From CAYYNP01 sp964472545 (GTDB lineage: Bacteria; Planctomycetota; Planctomycetia; Pirellulales; Thermoguttaceae), in contig CAYYNP010000132.1 in assembly GCA_964472545.1 (NCBI GenBank), positions 1 to 25,448 of the forward strand: DNA of 25,448 bases, in the 5' to 3' direction. The position numbers were made by a program, and so were the translations under genes. The notes below the pieces were generated by a model. The model saw nothing but the letters and a program-made list of their open reading frames with translations. It was not told where the DNA came from and did not search any database. Positions 14,358-21,630 of this stretch are shown piece by piece. Within the stretch, counting starts at the first letter, position 1. Each line of letters starts with the position of its first letter.

Positions 14358-15764
14358 ATGTTGAAAGTGCTTTCGATCATCGGCATGCAAGAGATGGCCA
14401 TTCGCAGACGGCTTGCCGTCGTGCTCGGGTGTTGTATCTACCTCGTCGCGGTCGCGGTCTATCCAACGCATGCCGCCGAGCCGGCGCTGCAAATCGACTT
14501 CGAACGGCCCGGGCTGGCCGTCGACTGGTCGGCGGTCAAGACCATCGCGGCTTCGCGCGTTGCGGTGCCGGAGGTACCCGCCGAGATTGACGCCGGGCCG
14601 GCGGGCATGGGGCTGGCCGTCAACGCCGACGGCGGCGGCCTGTTTCTCCGCGCCGGCAAAGGGCCGGAAGATTGGACCCAATGCGACGGCGTCTCCTTTT
14701 GGGTGCATCGCTCGGCCAACGAGGCGAAGCGCCGTGCCAAGTCGGCCATGGAAGTACAGATCTACGAAAAGGACGGCGGCGCGCGGTTCTGGCGGAAGGT
14801 CGAACTCGACCACACCGGCTGGAAGCAGGTCGACGTGCCGCTGAAGTGGTTTCGCTGGAGTTCCGGGCGCGTGCCTCGTTGGGAACGTGCCGACCGGATG
14901 GGGCTCTGGTTTCGCGACGACACGGAAGTCGTGATCGACACGATCGTCGTCGCGGGCGGTCAAGGTGGCGAAAACGGCGCCGCGCGGCCGGCGGAACTCT
15001 CCGTGGACGACATTCGTAAGATTGCCTTCCCGAGCACACCGGCGGACGACGTCACGGTGGTCGCCAACGCCGACGTGCGGCTGTTGACCGACGCGCCCGA
15101 CTTAGACGCGAAACGTCTGGCCGCTCATCTCTCAGACGTCGCCGACCAGGTTCGCAAGGACCTCTCGCTCGAGCGTCCGAGCATCCGGCCAGTACTGGTG
15201 GTCTTCGCCACCGACGACGCCTACCGTGCCTTCCCGCCACGGCTGGCCGAGCAACTCAACGCCGCTTCCGGCGTCCCGACGTCCTCCGGTTACACGCTGC
15301 ACGGCATTTCGACTTCGTCGTGGAGCGCGCGGTGGGGCACGCTGCGGCCGGTCTACACGCACGAGTACGTCCACGGCCTGATCGCCCGCTCCATCGGCGT
15401 GGCGAATTCCGGCGAGTGGTTCCAGGAAGGCCTGGCCAGCTACTATCAGGTCCGCTTCCACCCGCAAGAGTCGCTGGGCAAGATCGTCCGGACCGGCATC
15501 TCCCAGCCCACGCGTCACCTGCCCCTGCCGGAGTTGTGCAACGGCAAACCCATTTCCGGCAACCGGTACTGGCAGGCGCTGAGTTTGATCGGGCTGTTGA
15601 TCCAAAGCGAAGAGCACGCCCCGCACTTGCCAAAGCTACTGGCCGCCATCGGCCGATCCGGCGCGACCGACCTCGCCCCGCATTTGCCGACGATCTTCAA
15701 AACCGACTGGCAGCAACTCACCGCCGATTGGAAGCAACATTGCCGGGAGACGTACGGGGAGTAG
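14358..15764 (+). CDS. Secreted gluzincin metallopeptidase with N-terminal CIA30-like domain
   Basis: 468 aa. Residues 1-40 contain a signal peptide (AVVLGCCIYLVAVAVYPTHA, then AEP). Residues about 44-200 form a jelly-roll domain like CIA30/carbohydrate-binding domains (LQIDFERPGLAVDW, VSFWVHRS, WKQVDVPLKWF, GLWFRDDTEVVIDTI). Residues about 235-465 are a zinc peptidase: YTHEYVHGLIARSIG (His335, Glu336, His339) and GEWFQEGLASYYQ, where Glu357 is the expected third zinc ligand. This HExxH plus EGxA pattern matches gluzincin (peptidase MA/DUF1570-like) families. Cleavage specificity cannot be read. No start has a clear ribosome site; 14358, 14385 and 14394 are all possible, and 14394 gives the neatest signal peptide. 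Confidence 0.75.
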   Translation: MLKVLSIIGMQEMAIRRRLAVVLGCCIYLVAVAVYPTHAAEPALQIDFERPGLAVDWSAVKTIAASRVAVPEVPAEIDAGPAGMGLAVNADGGGLFLRAGKGPEDWTQCDGVSFWVHRSANEAKRRAKSAMEVQIYEKDGGARFWRKVELDHTGWKQVDVPLKWFRWSSGRVPRWERADRMGLWFRDDTEVVIDTIVVAGGQGGENGAARPAELSVDDIRKIAFPSTPADDVTVVANADVRLLTDAPDLDAKRLAAHLSDVADQVRKDLSLERPSIRPVLVVFATDDAYRAFPPRLAEQLNAASGVPTSSGYTLHGISTSSWSARWGTLRPVYTHEYVHGLIARSIGVANSGEWFQEGLASYYQVRFHPQESLGKIVRTGISQPTRHLPLPELCNGKPISGNRYWQALSLIGLLIQSEEHAPHLPKLLAAIGRSGATDLAPHLPTIFKTDWQQLTADWKQHCRETYGE

Positions 15765-15793
15765 TCTGGCCGGATTGCAGAGGCTGGTTTCAG

Positions 15794-15869
15794 ACAGAAT
15801 TGCAGGATTGACGGGATCGGGTCATAGCTCCCGGATTCGCCCTTCATCCTGTCGATCCTGTAAACCTGT
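15794..15869. repeat. GGATTGACGGGAT/ATCCTGTCGATCC hairpin
   Basis: Imperfect 24-bp arms at 15794-15817 and 15846-15869 (about 19 matches) around a 28-nt loop, in the gap after the peptidase gene. The same word family occurs as a hairpin at 25351-25398. It could serve as a terminator for converging transcripts, but no T-tract is present. Confidence 0.6.
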
Positions 15870-15893
15870 CGCCATTTCGTACCGCGTCGCGTT

Positions 15894-16001
15894 CTAGCCG
15901 GGCTCGAAGGGGTTCTGATACCACCGTTCCATCTCGTCCAGGTTCCTGCGTTGTTCCCGACCGATTTGGCAGTACGGCGACCACCACTGCTGCGGTGACA
16001 T
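15894..16001 (-). CDS. Possible 35-aa small protein downstream of the pseudokinase
   Basis: ATG at 16001 (minus strand), 16 nt after the pseudokinase stop, followed by 34 sense codons and TAG. The product starts MSPQQWWSPYCQIGREQ and ends WYQNPFEPG. It is rich in aromatic and charged residues with no hydrophobic segment. About 80% of third codon positions are G or C, as in the neighbouring real genes. No strong ribosome site is visible (CCCAAG directly before ATG). It could instead be the remnant of a longer kinase C-terminus after a frameshift, or chance. I do not recognise a family. Confidence 0.4.
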   Translation of the reverse strand: MSPQQWWSPYCQIGREQRRNLDEMERWYQNPFEPG

Positions 16002-16017
16002 CTTGGGTGGGTAACAC

Positions 16018-17253
16018 CTACCGTCCGTCCATCCACGCGAAAAAGTCCTGCAACTCGGCCGGATGCCCGTCTTCTTGCGGCTCGCCGACGCGGCGGACGA
16101 GGTCGTTTTGGATGGCGCCTAACTTGGCGACGACTTGTCGCATCGATTGGAATCGTTCGGCGGGGCGCTTGGCCGTCATCTTGCGATAGACGCCGTCGAG
16201 GCTTTCCGAGACCTCCGCACGCGCCTCGGGCAAGGAAGGGGCGGGCGTGTTGTATTGGGCCTGGAGTTTGTCTTGCGACGAACGCTGCGGATACGGCAGG
16301 CGGCCGGTCAGCGCCGTGTAGAGGGTCAGGCCGAGACTGTAGATATCCGCACGCGAGTCGATCCGGTTGCAGTCGGCGATCTGTTCCGGGGGCATGTAGT
16401 CGAGTGTGCCGAGCAGCGTCGGCGAGCGCGACGTGTCGGGCGTGTTGTCGCTCCAGGCCCCGTCGTCGAGCATCGCCAACCCCAGCCCGATCACCTTGAC
16501 CATGCCGTGCTGGTCGACCAGCAGGTTCGCCGGCTTGACGTTGCGATGGAGGACGCCGTGCGAATGGGCGTATGCCAGGCCGGTGGCCGCCTGCGTGATG
16601 TAGTTGACCACGTAGGCCACCGGCAGCGGATGGAAGCGCCGCGTGAGCGTGGCCAGATCCTGGCCGTCGACGTAGGCCATCACCAGGTAGTGCACGCCGT
16701 CGCGGACGCCGGCGTCGTGGGCGGCGACGAAGTGCGGGTGGTCGAAGCGGGCCATGATGCGTGCCTTGCGGCGAAACCGGGCCAGACGCTCGGCCGACTT
16801 CTCCGCCTCCGCCGAGAGGATTTTCAGGGCCACCGAGCGATCGAGCGTCCGTTGCCGGGCCTTGAACACCTGGCCGGTGGTGGTGCGGCCGAGCACGTCC
16901 AACAACAGGTACTCGCCGAAGACCGAGCCGTCGAACGTGGCGGCGGCGTCCTCGTGCCGCGGCCGTTTGCCCACGCCGGCCGCCTTCAGTTCGGCGTCGT
17001 AGGCGGCCTTCTTCTGCACGTCGAGCAGACACACGCGGGCGGCGGCCAGATGGTTCAGCAACTGCTGCGACTGGTCGGCACGCCGGCCCGCCTGGAAGGT
17101 GCGGACGTGGGCCATCTGCCGGTCGGCCGCGTTGGCGATCACGTTGGCGTTGTCCTCAAAGGGCTCGATCGCCAGCAGCCGATAGTGGTGCGGCGGCTGG
17201 TCTTTCGGGGCAATCCCCAACCATTCGTGCAAGGCGTCGAAAGCAGCGGACAT
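16018..17253 (-). CDS. Predicted Ser/Thr pseudokinase with planctomycete J-like N-terminal module
   Basis: 411 aa from the ATG at 17253 (a start at 17283 is possible but adds only MHWFHDRRVR). Residues 1-90 contain the module WLGIAPKDQPPHHYRLLAIE ... QKKAAYD common on planctomycete kinases. The kinase fold follows (about 112-385): SVALKIL keeps the ATP-binding lysine (Lys144), and GTLDYMPPEQ, RADIYSLGLTLY and KRPAERF are normal. Key catalytic residues are missing: HRD is HRN (Asn238), DFG is GLG in KVIGLGLA (Gly256), the alpha-C glutamate position reads Lys (FRRKARIM), and the glycine loop is GRTTTG. I checked the Asn and Gly codons (AAC, GGG) on the DNA. No membrane segment is visible. It is probably a catalytically dead scaffold or sensor. 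Confidence 0.85.
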   Translation of the reverse strand: MSAAFDALHEWLGIAPKDQPPHHYRLLAIEPFEDNANVIANAADRQMAHVRTFQAGRRADQSQQLLNHLAAARVCLLDVQKKAAYDAELKAAGVGKRPRHEDAAATFDGSVFGEYLLLDVLGRTTTGQVFKARQRTLDRSVALKILSAEAEKSAERLARFRRKARIMARFDHPHFVAAHDAGVRDGVHYLVMAYVDGQDLATLTRRFHPLPVAYVVNYITQAATGLAYAHSHGVLHRNVKPANLLVDQHGMVKVIGLGLAMLDDGAWSDNTPDTSRSPTLLGTLDYMPPEQIADCNRIDSRADIYSLGLTLYTALTGRLPYPQRSSQDKLQAQYNTPAPSLPEARAEVSESLDGVYRKMTAKRPAERFQSMRQVVAKLGAIQNDLVRRVGEPQEDGHPAELQDFFAWMDGR

Positions 17254-17332
17254 GCGGACTCGTCGATCGTGGAACCAATGCAACTACGGCCCCGATAACG
17301 CCGCCCCCTATCCCGGATCCTTCACACGTCGT

Positions 17333-17471
17333 GTAGGGTGCGCGGAGCAAGCCGTTGCTCGATGGTGCGTTGCGCACGGCAATCGCTTGGCACTTGACAG
17401 CGTGGCCTACGCTTGGGCCAATTGGCTTGCGCAACGCACCACGAGGCGCCGCCGTGCTCCACGCACCCTAC
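17333..17471. repeat. GTAGGGTGC nested palindrome
   Basis: Outer arms 17333-17348 and 17456-17471 (16 bp, one mismatch) enclose inner perfect 14-bp arms TGGTGCGTTGCGCA (about 17363) and TGCGCAACGCACCA (about 17429). The 139-bp element lies between the two minus-strand genes and would sit in the upstream leader of the pseudokinase gene. Confidence 0.7.
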
Positions 17472-17498
17472 CATGAATAATACCAGGCTATCGAGAGT

Positions 17499-18560
17499 CT
17501 ACCTTGCCACGTGCGGGAAGGCGACGCCCAAAACGACGTCGAAGCGTTCGGCCAGCTTCACCCTCAGCGCCTCGGCCTGTTGCAGGGCGTCGTCGGAAAT
17601 GACGTGAATCGGCGGCGGATCGAGCCGGTCGGGGTCGGAGATGTCGGGGATCGGGGGCACGGAGGCGGGATCGTGAGGGCCGCCGGGCATGAAGGGGTCG
17701 CCGGGGAGCGATGGCCCGTCGGGGAACGATGGCCCGTCGGGCGGCATCACGGCGGGGCCGACTTGGGTGTAGCACAGCAGGCTCGGCTGCACGAGGTTCC
17801 GCAGAAGCAGGGTGGCTGGCGTCACACCGTATAGTAGCCGTCTCGCTCCGCGAGACGAAGCGACATCTCGCGGAGCGAGATGACTACTTTGGTCGCGGTC
17901 GTTGTAGACCTGCCTGACGCGATCGTGGGTGATCTCGATCATCGCCCAGTCGAGCATCGCCGGCCAAGGCTCGCCGTCGAAACAGTCTTCGACTTCCGCC
18001 GCTTCGATCGGCTTGGACGCTCGCCCACACAGCAGCACGAGTTCCGTGCCGGGCTCCCCCTTCAAACCGATCGTCGTTTCCGCCGAGGGGAAGTAGATCT
18101 CGTCGGCCGTCGGTTTCTCTTCCCGTTGGAACTTGACGAGCTGATTCAAATCGCCGGTCGTGCCTAGCGAGTAGAGCACCACGTGGGCGTCGGGCGCCGG
18201 CCGGGCGTAGATCTGCACCTGGTCGTCGATCCGTAGCGGAATCGCATCGCGCAGCCGCAGCAAGGTGGCCTGCTCGTCTTTCTGCACGCGGATCTCAAAG
18301 GCCAACTGGTCGTCGAACTCCCGTGCGTCGTCCGAGGGAGCAACGGCGGGAGTCGTCGACTCGTCGTCTTTTGGGAGACTCCACCAGATCAGCGGCACCG
18401 CCAAGAGCAACGCGGCCGCTGCAAGCGCGGCGATCCAGCGCTTCTTCGGCCGCGCTGGCCGATGAGAGCGAGCCGACGGTGACGCTGGCTTGCGTGAATT
18501 GCGACCGCGGGTGCCCCGGCTGATCTTCTGCGGGAAGCTCTGCCACCCGAGCAGGCTCAT
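17499..18560 (-). CDS. Membrane-anchored DUF4384-like protein with palindromic insertion
   Basis: 353 aa. A basic, Ser/Pro-rich N-terminus (1-41) leads to one membrane helix (WIAALAAAALLLAVPLIWW, 42-60). Residues about 85-180 (LRLRDAIPLRIDDQVQIYAR, DAHVVLYSLGTTGDLNQLVKF, GEPGTELVLLCGRA) resemble DUF4384, a beta-rich domain often attached to kinases or caspase-like proteins. After DRVRQVYNDRDQ comes a stretch encoded by a 56-bp hairpin (17833-17888) read in frame as SSHLAPRDVASSRGARRLLY, then a Pro/Gly/Asp-rich linker (PSFPDGPSLPGDPFMPGGP) and a helical end. No ribosome site precedes the ATG, which lies 10 bp from the RAYT relic, so the original N-terminus or leader may have been lost. Neighbouring the pseudokinase, it may belong to the same signalling unit. 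A disabled gene is possible. Confidence 0.6.
   Translation of the reverse strand: MSLLGWQSFPQKISRGTRGRNSRKPASPSARSHRPARPKKRWIAALAAAALLLAVPLIWWSLPKDDESTTPAVAPSDDAREFDDQLAFEIRVQKDEQATLLRLRDAIPLRIDDQVQIYARPAPDAHVVLYSLGTTGDLNQLVKFQREEKPTADEIYFPSAETTIGLKGEPGTELVLLCGRASKPIEAAEVEDCFDGEPWPAMLDWAMIEITHDRVRQVYNDRDQSSHLAPRDVASSRGARRLLYGVTPATLLLRNLVQPSLLCYTQVGPAVMPPDGPSFPDGPSLPGDPFMPGGPHDPASVPPIPDISDPDRLDPPPIHVISDDALQQAEALRVKLAERFDVVLGVAFPHVAR
17833..17888. repeat. REP-like palindrome inside a coding sequence
   Basis: Arms 17833-17855 and 17866-17888 (23 bp, two mismatches, core TCTCGCTCCGCGAGA) flank a 10-nt loop. It is in the minus-strand DUF4384-like gene and adds no stop codon in that frame. It looks like a mobile interspersed palindrome and not native coding sequence. 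Confidence 0.85.
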
Positions 18561-18570
18561 TCGGAGAATC

Positions 18571-18833
18571 GTCCCCGTTGCGCAGCAACGGGATGATTGT
18601 GCCGCCGGTGGCCAGAGGGCATAATGCCCATATGGTCAAGAGACGAATCTATGACAACGAGCCTCATGCCCAATTCGTGACGTTCTCGTGTTATCGCCGC
18701 CGGTCTGGTCGAACGGGCATGCGACTGGCGACGGAGTTCGGCCCGATACTACGAGCAGGACAGACCCGTCGGGGTGTCGCTGGGCTGGGTGTTTTGAGGA
18801 AATCCGATCATCCTGTTGCTGCGCAACGGGGAC
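18571..18833. mobile_element. 263-bp element with 27-bp inverted ends carrying a RAYT relic
   Basis: The left end 18571-18597 and right end 18807-18833 are inverted repeats of 27 bp with one mismatch; each also contains the small palindrome GTTGCGCAGCAAC. The interior is the remnant of a REP-associated tyrosine transposase gene. The arrangement resembles a REPIN or MITE derived by internal deletion from a transposase-carrying unit. It abuts the start of the DUF4384-like gene. Confidence 0.75.
18632..18797 (+). pseudogene. Decayed REP-associated tyrosine (Y1/IS200-like) transposase
   Basis: The ATG at 18632 opens MVKRRIYDNEPHAQFVTF-SCYRRR, which looks like the N-terminus of a planctomycete RAYT. 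From about 18699 a different frame reads AGLVERACDWRR then SSARYYEQDRPVGVSLGW and stops at 18797, matching the C-terminal region of this family. The middle of the protein, including the HUH metal site and catalytic tyrosine, is missing, so the join near 18697-18703 is an internal deletion that also changed frame. Intact relatives are roughly 150-250 aa; only about 55 codons remain. It cannot be active by itself. Confidence 0.75.
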
Positions 18834-18939
18834 ATTTTTTGATTCAGTCGAGCGAAGCAGCAAAGCCCTCTCCGCAAGATCACCGGGGCCGGCCGCGGGC
18901 TAGGCTCGAGCAGAAACGGGGCTCCAGGAGGACGTCACG

Positions 18940-20067
18940 ATGAACACGGCACCCGGGCCACTTCGCCCCGTCAGCGGAAAGCTCCTGATGCCCGTCGAAG
19001 ACGAGGCGGACGTTGAGGCGCTGTTTGAGAAGGCGGCCTCGCTCTCGGAGCGGGAAGGGCGCTGGACCCGTGAGGACCTGATCAGGGGCGTGCAAGATCA
19101 CTTCTACTATCTGGGCGCCGTCCGCCCCCACCTGTTCAAGCCCTTCCAAGACGAACTCCTCCGCCTTCCGTCGAAGAAGCTATCGAACTTCAGTTTCGGC
19201 TTGCACGTGTGGCTCTACCTGCTGCGTGGCCTCCCAGAAAACGCCGTTGACAGATTGGTCCGTCGACTTCATCAGGAGGCAGGATTGACTCTCTGGGCTC
19301 TGGAGCAGATGCTCGCATCAGTATGTTCCCCGGCCGCTTTGAGCGCCCTCGCGGAATGGGCCCGACTGCGTGATAGGGTTTCCGACTTCGCGGACATGGG
19401 CTTCTGGATTCCCAAGACGGGGCAGGCAGAACCGAGATTCTCTCCGTGGCGGAGGGCCGTCCGCGTCCACCATCGTGACTGCACAGTAGACGAACTGCGC
19501 TCGTATCGGCACCCTGTCGGGCTCCCTCTCGCCGAAGTGTTCGGCGGCGCTGACCCGGGGCTGGTCACCTGGCACTACTTCGGCCTTGACCTGTCGGAAA
19601 TCGACGCGGTCCCCGAAACGCGACTGCGCGTAGCGCACCTTGTCGGTCCACCATTCAATGTCGGTTGGACGGTCTTCGCATCGCCGTCCGATGGCGGGCA
19701 TTATCGCGAACCAACGGTCCAGTCGCCCGATGCACTGGACGCCGACGAGCCGGAGTTCGTTGAGCATCTCCGCCAGGACGCCCGGGACCGTGCAAGCGAC
19801 AACAGGGGAGAACTGGAGCTTCTTCCGTATGACGACAGATTGATCTACTGCAACGGACACACCCAACAGACCGAGGGCGTGCACGGCGATGTGGGCGGTC
19901 CTCCCATTGGCCTATACTCGAATCCGGCCTGCCCGGGATGCAGCAAGCTGATGTTCCACGTTTGCTCTGTTGCCGACCATGTACGACCGTACGGTGACGG
20001 ATTTCGATGTCTGTATCTTTGCGAAGACTGCGATCATGTCGCATCACGAGGAGTCAGTTGGAACTAG
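18940..20067 (+). CDS. Hypothetical protein with C-terminal zinc ribbon
   Basis: 375 aa, no signal peptide or membrane segment, so probably cytoplasmic. AGGAGG lies 8 nt before the ATG. The N-terminal third is helical (ADVEALFEKAASLSEREGRW, GLHVWLYLLRGLPENAVDRL). The middle has mixed beta structure with FWIPKTGQAEPRF, HYFGLDLSEIDAVPETRL and PFNVGWTVFASPSDG. The C-terminus has a likely zinc ribbon: CPGC (331-334) and CEDC (361-364), with further Cys at 342 and 357, in a layout reminiscent of the end of DUF1963-like proteins. I do not recognise the family and infer no function. It is flanked by the RAYT relic upstream and a repeat-filled gap downstream. Confidence 0.6.
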   Translation: MNTAPGPLRPVSGKLLMPVEDEADVEALFEKAASLSEREGRWTREDLIRGVQDHFYYLGAVRPHLFKPFQDELLRLPSKKLSNFSFGLHVWLYLLRGLPENAVDRLVRRLHQEAGLTLWALEQMLASVCSPAALSALAEWARLRDRVSDFADMGFWIPKTGQAEPRFSPWRRAVRVHHRDCTVDELRSYRHPVGLPLAEVFGGADPGLVTWHYFGLDLSEIDAVPETRLRVAHLVGPPFNVGWTVFASPSDGGHYREPTVQSPDALDADEPEFVEHLRQDARDRASDNRGELELLPYDDRLIYCNGHTQQTEGVHGDVGGPPIGLYSNPACPGCSKLMFHVCSVADHVRPYGDGFRCLYLCEDCDHVASRGVSWN

Positions 20068-20524
20068 AACGCGAGTGTATTGCCGTTTTCCGAGTTCGAA
20101 GGGACGCGGGTGCCCCCCAACGCTTCTCCGCAATACGTGCTGCGATCTCGTTCGCGTTGCCGGAGAAGCGTCGGGGTCGCGAAGCAACGGGAGGTCCCAG
20201 ACGTGAGGACGCCGGTGGCACCGGTTCTCGAACCGGTGTGGCTCTGCCACAAGAGGCGAACGCAGAGTGAATCCGCACACTGAATCGGCGTCCGGTGGAT
20301 CGCCGCCACTCGTGCCAGCGAGGTGACGGCGGAAAGCCGCACCGTTGCCTGCTTGACGAGACTGGCCCGTTGGACATCACCTCCCGGGACTTCGTCCCAC
20401 CGGTTCGAGAACCGGTGCCACCCGCAAAACCCGGGCACTCCTGCCGACACGATCCTCGGCCGTTCCGGCAACACGACCGTCGGCGTTACGAACTGGCCGC
20501 CAACGAAGAACCGGTGCTACTCGC
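20068..20524. repeat. Convergent gap: CCCCGACGCTTCTCCG hairpin plus MITE-like element
   Basis: A hairpin with arms 20115-20130 and 20161-20176 (16 bp, one mismatch, 30-nt loop) is followed by an element with perfect 25-bp inverted ends at 20214-20238 and 20398-20422. Each end contains the palindrome CACCGGTT-N4-AACCGGTG. The 159-bp interior has a small dyad GGTGACGGC/GCCGCACC near 20320 and no gene. A partial end (GAACCGGTGCTAC) appears again near 20508. A terminator role for the two converging genes is possible. Confidence 0.75.
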
Positions 20525-21574
20525 CTATTTGCCGCCTCGGAATTGGGCCGCCAGCCGTCGGGCCAGCGCGAGCTGTGCCTCGATAACCAGCACCTCCGAT
20601 TCCAGCGCGATCTTCCGCTCTCGAAGCTGGCGGCACTGCTCCACCGCTCGCCGCCTTTCCTCTTCAGACCGTTTCCATGCTTCCTCGCTATCCGGATGGC
20701 TGATCATCGAGAGTTGGGCCTCGACCAAGGCGAGTTCGACTCCTCCGATGTCCGACAGCCGGCCGTCTCGGTCGCTCGTCAAATCCGACACGGTGCGTTC
20801 CCACTGCTCCTCCATACCCCATTGATAGGGCGCAATCCCCGCAACTTCCATTCGCCCGTACAAGCTGGTACTGCCGGACTCGCTCGGCCGCACGATGCAG
20901 AACCGGTTGAAACCGCCCGTCTTGTCGAGAACGAATTCTACGTCGTCCAGGTCCCGCGTTTGCCAGATTTCCAGGGCCACCACGACGTCGCCTTCCCTGA
21001 ATCCCGCCTGATCGGCCGGCATGTCGCGCCTGACGCCGGCCACCTCGACCCCGCCTTCGTAAGGACTGGGGAGTTTCTTCCGCGCCTCGTCCGACAACGG
21101 CTTCAGTTCCAACCCCAACTGATGCAAAGCCTCATGTTGCACACCATGCCGAGGGGGCTCCGGGCCGGTTGGAAACGGGGCTTCCGTCGGTTTCGTCTCG
21201 GGCACGACCGAGATGGTCAGCGTTTCGGCTCGTCGCTGCAACTGAAGCTCGACGGGATCGTCGCTTTGACCGGCCCATACGTTGTCGACTGCAACGGCTT
21301 CTCCCACCTTCTTCCCGTTGACTGCCAACAGAACGTCGTACAACTCGACGCCGGCCTTGTCCGCCGGCCCTTTGGCGGCGATCGAGCAGATCAGAAGCCC
21401 CTCGCCCTCAGCCAGCCCGGCGTGGGTCCGTAGCGGCTCGCTCAGACCTCGGCTGCCGATCCCCAGCCAGTACGCGGGGGTCTGTGCCCGGGCCGCGGCC
21501 GGTAGAACGAACAGGATCACGACGGCGGCGTAGACGCAAAACGGAAAACGGATAGGACACCTGAGGTGCGACAT
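20525..21574 (-). CDS. Exported double-PDZ protein, third gene of ECF operon
   Basis: 349 aa from the ATG at 21574 (GAAAGGG about 9 nt upstream); the frame extends to 21634 but that start has no signal peptide. Residues 1-30 form a signal peptide (CVYAAVVILFVLPAAARA, then QTP). The first PDZ domain spans about 37-125 (LICSIAAKGPADKAGVELYDVLLAVNG) and the second about 150-230 (GVEVAGVRRDMPADQAGFREGDVVVALE). Residues about 295-345 form a charged coiled coil (EEAWKRSEEERRRAVEQCRQ). No protease catalytic triad is present, so it is a PDZ scaffold or sensor and not an HtrA-type protease. It lies 56 bases downstream of the membrane protein gene and is probably co-transcribed, suggesting a periplasmic input or target of the sigma pathway. 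Confidence 0.75.
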   Translation of the reverse strand: MSHLRCPIRFPFCVYAAVVILFVLPAAARAQTPAYWLGIGSRGLSEPLRTHAGLAEGEGLLICSIAAKGPADKAGVELYDVLLAVNGKKVGEAVAVDNVWAGQSDDPVELQLQRRAETLTISVVPETKPTEAPFPTGPEPPRHGVQHEALHQLGLELKPLSDEARKKLPSPYEGGVEVAGVRRDMPADQAGFREGDVVVALEIWQTRDLDDVEFVLDKTGGFNRFCIVRPSESGSTSLYGRMEVAGIAPYQWGMEEQWERTVSDLTSDRDGRLSDIGGVELALVEAQLSMISHPDSEEAWKRSEEERRRAVEQCRQLRERKIALESEVLVIEAQLALARRLAAQFRGGK

Positions 21575-21630
21575 GGTCGTGGCCCTTTCACCATAGGATC
21601 GTGGTTGAGCGGGAAGAAGCCCGAACGCCG

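Noticed and set aside
18578..18943. Intact 121-aa protein gene over the RAYT relic
   Set aside because: The frame joins transposase N-terminal residues to out-of-frame sequence; the real C-terminal residues are in another frame, so this is a broken gene.
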